Shown here: positions 19,659 to 27,730 of the stretch, one piece after another
Layout of the letters: every line of letters begins with the position of its first letter
Position numbering within the stretch: the stretch's first letter is position 1
Assembly: GCF_020103725.1 (NCBI RefSeq)
Contig: NZ_JAHXBG010000008.1
Span: 62,001-126,000, forward strand
Reading direction: 5' to 3'
Length of the DNA: 64,000 nucleotides
Source of the DNA: Hyalangium gracile
GTDB lineage: Bacteria; Myxococcota; Myxococcia; Myxococcales; Myxococcaceae
Translations under genes and position numbers: made by a program
The notes under the pieces: generated by a model
Database searches by the model: none
Seen by the model: the letters and a program-made list of their open reading frames with translations, nothing else
Told to the model about the DNA's origin: nothing

Positions 19659-21944
19659 CACGACGCCTTCAAGGGCACGCTACCGCCTGGGCAGAAGATC
19701 GACCTGACGAACTGTGATCGGGAACCCATCCACATTCCCGGCCACATCCAGGCCCACGGCGTGCTCCTGGCGCTGGAGCCCTCGAGCCTGAACATCCTCC
19801 AGGCGAGCGACAACACGCTCCAGTACCTGGGGGTGCCCGTGGACGCCGTCCTGGGCAAGGGCGTGGATGCCCTGCTGGACACCGAGCAGCTGGTCTTCCT
19901 GCGGAGCACCCTGCGCACCGAGCGGCTGGAGGACAACCCGCTCTACGCCTTCACCGCCTACGTGCTCGGCAGCGGGCCCTTCCACGTCATCGTCCACCTG
20001 CATGACGGGCTGCTCATGATGGAGCTCGAGCCGGTGCGCGCCAGCTCCGTGCGCCAGCCGGACTTCTATGAGCTGATGAAGCGCGGCGTGGCGCGCTTCC
20101 AGTCCGCTCGGACGGTGCGCGAGTTCTGCCAGATGGTGGCCGAGGAGATCCGGCGCGTCAGCGGCTACGACCGGGTGATGATCTACAAGTTCCAGAAGGA
20201 CTGGAGCGGCCACGTCATCGCGGAGGACATGGCCCGGGACATGGGCCTGCCCTCGTACCTGGATCTCCACTACCCGGCGAGCGACATCCCCTCCCAGGCG
20301 CGGGCGCTCTTCCTGCTCAACACGGTGCGGATGCTGCCGGACGCGCAATACGCCCCCTCCCGGGTGGTGCCGGAGCTCAACCCGCTCACGGGCAAGCCGC
20401 TGGACATGAGCTTCGGCTTCCTGCGCGGCGCCTCGCGGATGTACACCGAGTACCTCATCAACATGGGCGTGAGGGCCTCGCTCACCCTGGCCATCTCTGC
20501 GGGCGACAAGCTGTGGGGCCTGGTGGCGTGCCACCACTACAGCCCCCGTCAGGTGCCGTATGACGTGCGCACCGCGTGCGAGGTGATGTCCCGCGTCGTC
20601 TCGCTGCAGGTGGTGGACAAGGGCCGCCACGAGGACGCGCGCTACCGGGAGCGGATGAGCAACGTCCACCGGTGCATGGTCCAGAGCGCGGCCCGGCAGG
20701 AGCGTCTGCTGGAGGTGCTGACCGCGTGCCAGCCCGGGCTGGGAGACTTCATGGAGTGTGGCGGCGCGGCCATGCTGGCCGAGGGCGAGTGCCGGCTGCT
20801 GGGGACCACCCCGAGCGAGGCCCAGGTGCGCCTGCTGGTGGAGTGGCTCAGGAGCTCGCACGGCAGCGAGCTCTTCGCCACGGACATGCTGCCGGAGCTC
20901 TACCCGCCCGCGGAGGCCTTCAAGGACACCGCGTGTGGCGTGCTGGCAGTGCCCATCTCCCGCCCGCGGGGAGAGTACGTCCTGTGGTTCCGGCCGGAGA
21001 CGATCCAGACCGTCAACTGGGCGGGCGATCCCTACAAGCCCGTGGAGATCGGGCCCATGGGCGACAGGCTGACGCCCCGCAAGTCCTTCGAGCTCTGGAA
21101 GCAGACCGTCGAGCGCCGCTCCCTGCCCTGGCTCGACGTGGAGCTGGAGGCCGCCCAGCTCTTGCGCGACGCCCTGACGGAGATCGTCTTCCGCCGCAGC
21201 GAGGAGATCTCCCGCCTCAACCTGGAGCTGTTCCGCAGCAACGAGGAGCTGGACTCCTTCGCCTACGTGGCCAGCCACGATCTCAAGGAGCCGCTGCGCG
21301 GCATCTACAACTACGCCACCTTCCTGACGGAGGACTACGCGCAGACGCTGGACGAGGAGGGGCGCCAGAAGCTGGCCACGGTGGTCCGGCTGAGCAAGCG
21401 CATGCAGGCCCTCATCGACTCGCTCCTGCACTTCTCCCGGCTGGGCAAGAGCCCGCTCCACCTCGAGCCGCTCGAGCTGGGGGCCCTGGTGAACGACGCC
21501 CTGGAGATGGTGGGCGCGCGTGTGACGGAGACGGGCACGGAGGTGTCGATCCCCCGGCCCCTGCCCACCGTCCACGCGGATCGCACGGGCCTGCTCGAGG
21601 TGTACTCCAACCTCCTGTCCAACGCCCTCAAGTACAACGACAAGCCCGAGCGCAAGGTGGAGCTCGGCTACGTGGCCGCGGGTGAGCCCGGCTTCCCGAA
21701 GGAGGCCGAGGGCGCCCGGCTGTGTCTCTACGTGAAGGACAACGGCATCGGCATTCCCGAGGACTCCCGGGAGGAGATCTTCCGCCTCTTCAAGCGGCTG
21801 CACCCCCAGACGGAGTATGGCGGAGGCACGGGGATGGGCCTCACCATCATCCGCAAGGTGATCGAGCGCCACGGGGGAAGGATCTGGCTCGCCTCTCGCG
21901 AGGGAGCGGGGACGACCTTCTACTTCACCCTCGGAAGGGAGTAG
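19656..21944 (+). CDS. bphP: bacteriophytochrome histidine kinase
   Basis: 762 residues with a TTG start at 19656. Order: PAS (about 15-120), GAF (about 140-310), PHY (about 325-500), HisKA and HATPase. Cys20 in TNCDREPIHIPG is the biliverdin attachment Cys of bacteriophytochromes. Asp210 of PASDIP, His293 of ACHH and the PHY tongue PRKSF are present. By ungapped comparison with DrBphP from memory, the His260 position is Tyr263 (SRMYTEYL) and Tyr216 is Phe219. Kinase: phospho-acceptor His in YVASHDLKEPLR, N-box LLSNALKYN, G-boxes DNGIGIP and GGTGMGL. It is a red/far-red light sensor followed by two response-regulator genes. No heme oxygenase gene is adjacent. Confidence 0.93.
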   Translation: MHDAFKGTLPPGQKIDLTNCDREPIHIPGHIQAHGVLLALEPSSLNILQASDNTLQYLGVPVDAVLGKGVDALLDTEQLVFLRSTLRTERLEDNPLYAFTAYVLGSGPFHVIVHLHDGLLMMELEPVRASSVRQPDFYELMKRGVARFQSARTVREFCQMVAEEIRRVSGYDRVMIYKFQKDWSGHVIAEDMARDMGLPSYLDLHYPASDIPSQARALFLLNTVRMLPDAQYAPSRVVPELNPLTGKPLDMSFGFLRGASRMYTEYLINMGVRASLTLAISAGDKLWGLVACHHYSPRQVPYDVRTACEVMSRVVSLQVVDKGRHEDARYRERMSNVHRCMVQSAARQERLLEVLTACQPGLGDFMECGGAAMLAEGECRLLGTTPSEAQVRLLVEWLRSSHGSELFATDMLPELYPPAEAFKDTACGVLAVPISRPRGEYVLWFRPETIQTVNWAGDPYKPVEIGPMGDRLTPRKSFELWKQTVERRSLPWLDVELEAAQLLRDALTEIVFRRSEEISRLNLELFRSNEELDSFAYVASHDLKEPLRGIYNYATFLTEDYAQTLDEEGRQKLATVVRLSKRMQALIDSLLHFSRLGKSPLHLEPLELGALVNDALEMVGARVTETGTEVSIPRPLPTVHADRTGLLEVYSNLLSNALKYNDKPERKVELGYVAAGEPGFPKEAEGARLCLYVKDNGIGIPEDSREEIFRLFKRLHPQTEYGGGTGMGLTIIRKVIERHGGRIWLASREGAGTTFYFTLGRE

Positions 21945-21952
21945 CGGCGGCC

Positions 21953-22390
21953 ATGCAGCAGCGCCCGATTCTGCTCGTCGAGGACAGCCCCGAGGACGTG
22001 GAGGTGCTGCGGCGCGCCTTCCGCAAGCTGAACTTCACCCGGCCCGTCCAGCACTGCGACACGGCGCGCAACGCCTGGGCCTACCTGCGCGGCCCGAGCG
22101 CCGCGCTCGAGGCTCCCACGCGCCCCTGCCTCGTCCTGCTGGACCTGAACCTGCCGGGCGAGGACGGCCGCTCCTTCCTCCAGCAGCTGAAGGCCAGCGA
22201 GGACTTCAAGTCCCTGCCCGTCGTGATCTTCTCCACCTCCGCCAACCTCCGGGACGTGGACTTCTGCTATCGCCACGGCGCCGCCGCCTATCAGGTGAAG
22301 CTCATGGATATGGAGGAGCAGGTGCGCCACCTCCGCGCGATGCTGGACTACTGGTTCGGTGCCGCTGTTCTGCCCTCGAGGGGAGCGTAG
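21953..22390 (+). CDS. single-domain response regulator (phytochrome-associated, Rcp1-like)
   Basis: 145 residues from ATG 21953, eight bases after the phytochrome stop. It is a complete receiver domain with no output: acidic pocket VEDS, phospho-acceptor Asp64 in LLDLNLPGEDG, switch Ser/Thr in VIFSTS and conserved Lys in YQVKLMD (Leu replaces the usual Pro after Lys). The extended loop LRGPSAALEAPTRP is typical of Rcp1-type regulators next to phytochrome kinases. It probably takes phosphate from BphP and acts by protein contact or as a phosphate shuttle. Confidence 0.9.
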   Translation: MQQRPILLVEDSPEDVEVLRRAFRKLNFTRPVQHCDTARNAWAYLRGPSAALEAPTRPCLVLLDLNLPGEDGRSFLQQLKASEDFKSLPVVIFSTSANLRDVDFCYRHGAAAYQVKLMDMEEQVRHLRAMLDYWFGAAVLPSRGA

Positions 22391-22402
22391 AAGGAACCGG
22401 CG

Positions 22403-24844
22403 ATGAAGCCCCAGCGGCGTATCCTGATCGTGGATGACAGCAGGGAGGACCGTGTCGCCTTCAGGCGCTTCCTCCTGCGGGACGTGGAGCACCAGAACCT
22501 CGTGGAGGAGGCGCCCACGGGGGATGTCGGCGTCGAGGCCTGTCGGAGGGAGACCTTCGACGCCGTGCTGCTCGACCACCACATGCCTCGCATGGGGGGC
22601 CTGGAGACGCTTCGGGCCCTGCGCGCCCTGCCTGGGTGGAACACGCCCGTCGTCGCGCTGACGAGCACCGGGCGCGCGGACGTCGCCCGCCAGATGCTCG
22701 AGGCCGGGGCCACCGACTTCCTCTTCAAGGACGACGTCACCGCCTCGTCCCTCAACCGGGCCATCACCAACGCCATCACGAAGGACCGGCTCCAGCGCCG
22801 GGTGGAGAAGGCGGCCTGGCGCACCGCCCGGCTGCAGCAGGTGACGGCGGAGCTGTCGCGCGCGCGGCTGCCTCGGCAGGTGGTCGACGTCTTCCTGCAG
22901 CAGGCGATGGATGCGCTGGGCGCGGCGGCGGCCTACCTGGCGCTGCTCTCCCGGGACGGGGACTCCCTCGAGCTGGACGCCAGCACGGGCTTCCAGCAGG
23001 AGGAGCTCCAGGACTGGAAGCGCATCCTGCTCAACGTCGCGCTCCCCATCACGGATGCGGCGCGCACGGGAGCGCTCATCACCAGCGAGAGCCTGGAGGA
23101 TCGCGTCTCCCGCTATCCGGTCCTGAAGGGGGTTCATCCCCAGTACCCGGCGCTGGCGGCGCTCTCGCTGCGCGTGGGGGATCAGCGGCTGGGCGCCGTC
23201 ATCTTCTTCTTCTCCCAGCCGCGCGTCTTCGAGGAAGAGGAGCGGGACTTCATCCTCGTGCTCGCGCGCCAGTGCGCCCAGGCGCTGGATCGAGCGCGCA
23301 TGTACGAGGAAGCGCGCCTGGCGCGCGACTCGGCCCGGCTGGAAGAGGAGCGCTTCCGGGCGCTCATCCTGGCCTCTTCGCCCGTGGTGTGGCGCGCGGA
23401 TGCGTCCGGCCAGGGGGCCACCAACATCACCGTCCACGAGGGGCGGTTGGGGCAGTCCCTTGAGCGGTCGACGGGGCTGCAGTGGATGGATGCCCTCCAT
23501 CCGGAGGACCAGGAAGCCGTCCTGCGGCAGTGGAGCGAGGCCGTCCGGACGGAGCAGCTGTTCCGGGCGGAGTTCCGCGTCCGCGCGCGAGATGGGAGCT
23601 GGCGGATCCACCTCTCCCAGGGCGTCCCCGTGCGAGGCTCGGATGGGGTGGTGCGCGAGTGGATCGGCGCCAACTGGGACGTGACGGAGGAGCGGGGCGC
23701 GGAGGCCGAGCGCGCCCGGCTCTACGCGGCGCTCCAGGAGAGCGAGACGCAGCGGCGCATGGCGCTGGAGGCGGGCCGGCTCGGTACCTGGGCATGGGAG
23801 CTCGCGGCGGATCGCATCGACATGGACACGGTGGGCAGGGCGCTCCTGGGGCTGCCTGAGCAGGTGCCGCTCTCCGCGGGGATGCTGAGCGAGCACGTGC
23901 ACCCCGAGGATCTGACCCGGGAGCGGGCCTTCTTCCAGGACTTCCTGAGGGCGGGCTCGAAGTCGGAGTATGAGCTGGAGTTTCGCGTCCTGCCGCCGGG
24001 AGGAGGCCTGCGCTGGGTCGTCTGCAGGGGCAGCATGATCCGCGACGGGCGAGATCCCCCCAAGCGCATCCTCGGCGTCTGCTACGACATCACCGAGCGA
24101 AAGACATTGGAGCTCGACCTGCTGCGCCAGAGGGAGGCCGAGCGCAAACGCGCGGACTTCGAGCGGCAGCTCGTCGGCATCGTCAGCCATGACTTGAAGA
24201 ACCCGCTGTCGGCCATCCTCATGCAGTCGGCCATGGCCGTGGTCCAGGGGGGCCTGGACGAGCGCACCCTGAAGATGATGACGCGCATCCAGTCCTCCGC
24301 GGAGCGCGCGAGCCGGATGATCCGCGACCTGCTCGACTTCACCCAGGCGCGGCTGGGAGGCGGCATCCCCCTGCAGGTGCGCGAGCTCGACGCGCGCGAG
24401 GTCGTCGCCCAGGTGCTGGAGGAGGTGCGCCAGGCCTTCCCGTACCGGCGGCTCAGCCTCGAGGCGACGGGAGACACGGCTGGCGCGTGGGATGGGGATC
24501 GGCTGGCGCAGGTGCTCACCAACCTCCTCCAGAACGCGCTGAAGTACAGCCCCGAGGACACGGGCATCCAGGTCCGCCTGCACGGGGAGGGCGCGGAGGT
24601 GGAGCTGTCCGTCCACAACCAGGGCGCGCCCATTCCCGCCGAGCGGCTGCCGCACCTCTTCGAGCCCATGCAGCGCGCCACCTCCCAGGAGGACAAGGCC
24701 AGCCGGAGCGTGGGCCTGGGGCTCTACATCGTGAAGCACATCGTGGAGGCCCACCGCGGCACCGTCTCCGTCAGCTCGCGGGAGGGCGAGGGCACCGTGT
24801 TCAGGGTGCGTCTGCCTCGGCGGGGGCAGGCGCCTCGCCCGTGA
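22403..24844 (+). CDS. REC-GAF-PAS-PAS histidine kinase
   Basis: 813 residues from ATG 22403, 12 bases after the response regulator. Domains: receiver 5-125 (DD at 11-12, phospho-acceptor Asp58 in LLDHHMP), GAF about 145-300, PAS about 316-432, PAS about 453-565 (each closing in DVTEER / DITERK), HisKA with His596 in IVSHDLKNPLSAI, and HATPase (LLQNALKYSPED, SVGLGLYIVKHIV). The N-terminal receiver suggests that BphP or the shuttle regulator controls this kinase, forming a phosphorelay. No transmembrane segment is visible, so it is cytoplasmic. The 3' end overlaps the convergent hsdS gene by 44 bases. Its final output regulator is not in the window. Confidence 0.9.
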   Translation: MKPQRRILIVDDSREDRVAFRRFLLRDVEHQNLVEEAPTGDVGVEACRRETFDAVLLDHHMPRMGGLETLRALRALPGWNTPVVALTSTGRADVARQMLEAGATDFLFKDDVTASSLNRAITNAITKDRLQRRVEKAAWRTARLQQVTAELSRARLPRQVVDVFLQQAMDALGAAAAYLALLSRDGDSLELDASTGFQQEELQDWKRILLNVALPITDAARTGALITSESLEDRVSRYPVLKGVHPQYPALAALSLRVGDQRLGAVIFFFSQPRVFEEEERDFILVLARQCAQALDRARMYEEARLARDSARLEEERFRALILASSPVVWRADASGQGATNITVHEGRLGQSLERSTGLQWMDALHPEDQEAVLRQWSEAVRTEQLFRAEFRVRARDGSWRIHLSQGVPVRGSDGVVREWIGANWDVTEERGAEAERARLYAALQESETQRRMALEAGRLGTWAWELAADRIDMDTVGRALLGLPEQVPLSAGMLSEHVHPEDLTRERAFFQDFLRAGSKSEYELEFRVLPPGGGLRWVVCRGSMIRDGRDPPKRILGVCYDITERKTLELDLLRQREAERKRADFERQLVGIVSHDLKNPLSAILMQSAMAVVQGGLDERTLKMMTRIQSSAERASRMIRDLLDFTQARLGGGIPLQVRELDAREVVAQVLEEVRQAFPYRRLSLEATGDTAGAWDGDRLAQVLTNLLQNALKYSPEDTGIQVRLHGEGAEVELSVHNQGAPIPAERLPHLFEPMQRATSQEDKASRSVGLGLYIVKHIVEAHRGTVSVSSREGEGTVFRVRLPRRGQAPRP

Positions 24845-26081
24845 GCAGCCAGGGCAGCAGCAGCTCCCGGAGCTGCAGCAGCGTCCGGCCCTCCTCGATG
24901 TTGGCGAGCAGCTTGTCGAAGAGGGGGCGCGTGAGTCGGTCGAACGCCGCGACGCACGGCTCGTCCGGCAGGGCGATGGGGTAGCGCGCCATGCGCTCCC
25001 AGCTCGTGCGAGGCATCCGCGTACCATCGGAGCCGGCGTTGGCGAAGCTGACGAACTCGACGCTGGAGAGGTGTCCGAGCACGAAGCTGAAGAAGGACTC
25101 CTCGAAGGGCTCCACCACGAGGATGTCGGTGGAGCAGACGCCCTCGACGGGGGCGATGCCCACCTTGTGGAAGTAGGGGCGCAGCTTGCCGAACAGCACG
25201 TGCCCCTTGCGGAAGCGGGACTTCTGGCTCTGCACCTGCGCGGCGGTGCCCCAGTGGGCCAGGGTGATGGAGCGCTGGGGCATGTGCTCCAGGCCGATAT
25301 AGGGCGTGGAGCCCTCGAGCCCTCCCGGGCGTGTCCGCTCGCGCACCTGCCGCGCGACGTCTCCCAGCGTGCCCCAGCGCCAGCCCTGGGGCAGCGGGTC
25401 GCCCTCCGTCATGACGAGCTCGTCCGGGAACAGCGCCGCGACCTCTTCGCTCATTCCCAGCGGCTGCCGTCCCTCGGACTTCGCCACCACGGGGTAGAAC
25501 TCGACGAACCAGGCCTGGAACAGCTTCGAGGCCAGCGCCTCGAGCGTGCGGTTGAGCTGCCGGGCGAGCTCGATGCGCTCGTCGATCGTCCCGAGCACCT
25601 CCGCGATGCGCCGCTGCTCCTGGAGCGCAGGCAGCTCCACCTCGATCTGCTCCAGCACGGACGCCTTGAGGTACGGCAGGGCCGAGCCCTCGATCTGCTC
25701 CTCGAAGTCGAGCGTGCACAGCAGGTAGTAGAGGAAGCGGGGCTCCACGCCCTCCCGGGGGACGGCGGCCATCAGGTTGTTGTCCAGCAGCGTGGGGCGC
25801 GTGGTCAACCGCTTGCGGTTCTGCCGGATCGCCTCGCCCACCTTGGCGAAGATGATGGAGGAGGCCGGCACGGGCCTGGCCCTCAAGGCGGAGGCGGTCT
25901 CCGCGTCCACCCAGTGCTCGGCGCGAGAGATGAACAGCTCGTTGCCCGGGCGGCTCAGGTCGCTGACCTTGATGAACGGGAAGTCGCCCCGGGGCCGCCC
26001 CTGGTACCGGAGCGGGAAGGCCACTCCGCCGCGGAACTCGCAGAGCTCTCCCAGCGTCACGGTCCGGCGCTCACGCCCCAC
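24801..26081 (-). CDS. hsdS: type I restriction-modification specificity subunit
   Basis: 426 residues, GTG start at 26081, overlapping the hsdM stop by 11 bases. Two target-recognition domains are present: VTLGELCEFRGGVAF with FIKVSDL in the first half, and WRWGTLGDVARQV with TPYIGLEHMPQ in the second. Each is followed by a helical conserved region (LPALQEQRRIAEVLGTIDERIE; FDRLTRPLFDKLLANIEEGRTL). A full two-TRD HsdS defines a bipartite DNA target. With HsdM it forms the M2S methyltransferase. No hsdR lies on either side. The C-terminal end overlaps the convergent hybrid kinase gene by 44 bases. Confidence 0.92.
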   Translation of the reverse strand: MGRERRTVTLGELCEFRGGVAFPLRYQGRPRGDFPFIKVSDLSRPGNELFISRAEHWVDAETASALRARPVPASSIIFAKVGEAIRQNRKRLTTRPTLLDNNLMAAVPREGVEPRFLYYLLCTLDFEEQIEGSALPYLKASVLEQIEVELPALQEQRRIAEVLGTIDERIELARQLNRTLEALASKLFQAWFVEFYPVVAKSEGRQPLGMSEEVAALFPDELVMTEGDPLPQGWRWGTLGDVARQVRERTRPGGLEGSTPYIGLEHMPQRSITLAHWGTAAQVQSQKSRFRKGHVLFGKLRPYFHKVGIAPVEGVCSTDILVVEPFEESFFSFVLGHLSSVEFVSFANAGSDGTRMPRTSWERMARYPIALPDEPCVAAFDRLTRPLFDKLLANIEEGRTLLQLRELLLPWLLTGEAPAPAEADAP

Positions 26082-27606
26082 GGAGGAGGTCCTTCACCAG
26101 CGCGCGGAGCCGCTCGTCCAGGCTCTCGGCCCTGGCGAGCTCCTTCTCCAGCTGCGCGGTCAGCCGGGGCAGTCGCTCCTCGAAGTCCTCCGCCTCCTCG
26201 ACGTCGGCGGACCCCACGTAGCGCCCGGGCGTGAGGGCATAGGCGTGGTCGCGCACCTCCTGGAGGGTGGCCACTCGCGCGAAGCCCGGCACCTCCTCGG
26301 GGCGGCCGGTGCTGCGGAACTCGCGGTAGACGGACGCGATGCGCTCCACGTCCTCGTCGCTGAGCTGCCGCTGCTTGCGCGAGCCCGGAATCATGGCTCC
26401 CAGCGCTCGCCCGTCGATGAAGAGGAGCTCTCCCTGCCGCTTGCGGCCGCCCCGTCCCCCGGCGCGGGCCTTCGAGAGGAACCACAGGGTGCACGGGATC
26501 TGCGTGTTGGCGAAGAGCTGCGAGGAGAGCTGCACCACGCAGTCCACGAAGTCGGACTCGATGAGGGTGGAGCGCACCTCGAGCCGCCCCGCGTGGTTGT
26601 TGGAGAGCTCTCCGGCCGCCATGACGAAGCCCGCCGAGCCGCCCTCCTTGAGGTGATGCAGGAAGTGCATCATCCACATCGGGTTGGCGTTGCGGGACGC
26701 GAGCGGCATCCGCTTGCCGGCGATCTCCAGGCGGGGATCCTCCTCGGAGAGCTTGTCGGCGCCCCAGCCCTCGCGGCCCTTGGAGCCATCATTGAAGGGC
26801 GGGTTGGACAGGATGTAGTCGGCCTTCAGCGTGGGGTGCTTGTCCTCGAAGTAGGTGTTGCCCAGGCGGATGTCGCCATCCAGGCCGTGGATGAACAGGT
26901 TCATCCGGCACAGGCGGTAGGTGAACTCCTTGCTCTCCTGGCCGAAGAACGCGAGCTGACGGCTGTGCTGGGCGAAGAGATCCGACTGCACGAACATGCC
27001 GCCCGAGCCGCAGCACGGATCGTAGACGACGCCCCGCATCGGCTCGAGCATGGCGACGAGCAGGCGCACGATGCTGGCCGGGGTGAAGTACTCGCCGCCG
27101 CGCTTGCCCTCGGAGGAGGCGAACTCGCCGATGAAGTACTCGTAGACGCGCCCGAGCAGATCCTCTCCGCCCAGCCCTCGGATGAAGACCTCGCGGGAGA
27201 ACAGGCGGAGCAGCTGCGCCACGTTGTGCCGGTCCATGTTCGACGCGGCATAGAGCCTCGGCAGCAGGCCTCGCAGCCTCTCGGGGTAGGCCTCTTCCAG
27301 CGCCTCCAGCGCGTCGTCGAGGCGGACCTTGATGTCCTCCTCGTCGGCGTGCGCGAGCAGCTCGCTCCACCGCGCCTTCCGGGGCACGGCGAAGGCGCCC
27401 GGGCGGCGGTGCTCGTGTCGCAGCGAGAGGAAGCGCAGGAAGATGAGCGGCAGGACGAAGCGCTTGTACTCGGCCGGCTCGATGGAGCCGCGGAGCGTGA
27501 CGGCGGCCTGCCAGAGCTCCTTGACGAGCTCCGCGACACCAGTGCCGGTGGGTTCCCGGACCGGGTGGGCTTGTTTCCGGACTCCGCGTGCTGGGTTCCT
27601 GGACAA
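26071..27606 (-). CDS. hsdM: type I DNA adenine methyltransferase subunit
   Basis: No ATG or GTG fits the start. TTG 27606 is preferred because a G-run (GGGGGGGAACG) sits ahead of it; TTG 27657 is an alternative. Conserved sequence begins at ELVKELWQAAVTLRGSIEP (HsdM N-terminal domain). SAM motif I is DPCCGSGGMF, the catalytic N6-adenine motif is NPPF (ILSNPPFND), and KRGGEYFTP is the usual HsdM contact motif. It methylates adenine in the sequence chosen by HsdS. The restriction subunit is missing from the neighbourhood, so the pair may act as a solitary methyltransferase or use a distant hsdR. Confidence 0.92.
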   Translation of the reverse strand: MSRNPARGVRKQAHPVREPTGTGVAELVKELWQAAVTLRGSIEPAEYKRFVLPLIFLRFLSLRHEHRRPGAFAVPRKARWSELLAHADEEDIKVRLDDALEALEEAYPERLRGLLPRLYAASNMDRHNVAQLLRLFSREVFIRGLGGEDLLGRVYEYFIGEFASSEGKRGGEYFTPASIVRLLVAMLEPMRGVVYDPCCGSGGMFVQSDLFAQHSRQLAFFGQESKEFTYRLCRMNLFIHGLDGDIRLGNTYFEDKHPTLKADYILSNPPFNDGSKGREGWGADKLSEEDPRLEIAGKRMPLASRNANPMWMMHFLHHLKEGGSAGFVMAAGELSNNHAGRLEVRSTLIESDFVDCVVQLSSQLFANTQIPCTLWFLSKARAGGRGGRKRQGELLFIDGRALGAMIPGSRKQRQLSDEDVERIASVYREFRSTGRPEEVPGFARVATLQEVRDHAYALTPGRYVGSADVEEAEDFEERLPRLTAQLEKELARAESLDERLRALVKDLLRGA

Positions 27607-27635
27607 CGTTCCCCCCCAATGGGAATGCTCCGCGA

Positions 27636-27707
27636 GTGTATCACTTGCGGCACCCAACTCCCATGGGACCCGTGTATACAGCGAAACGATACATTTTTGG
27701 ATGTATC
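27636..27707. promoter_or_regulatory. inverted repeat and TGTAT-type repeats upstream of hsdM
   Basis: A locally A+T-richer patch between the helicase stop and hsdM contains an inverted repeat, GATACAT (27688-27694), six bases, ATGTATC (27701-27707). Two related words lie closer to hsdM: GTGTATAC (27672-27679) and GTGTATC (27636-27642). This looks like a multi-site operator, possibly controlling hsdMS. No controller gene is adjacent. Confidence 0.5.
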
Positions 27708-27730
27708 ACCCCGGAGGTGAGGATTTGTCC

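Noticed and set aside
21920-25027. A 1035-codon minus-strand frame opposite the regulator and hybrid kinase
   Set aside because: The plus strand has well-formed REC, GAF, PAS and kinase domains; the minus frame has none.
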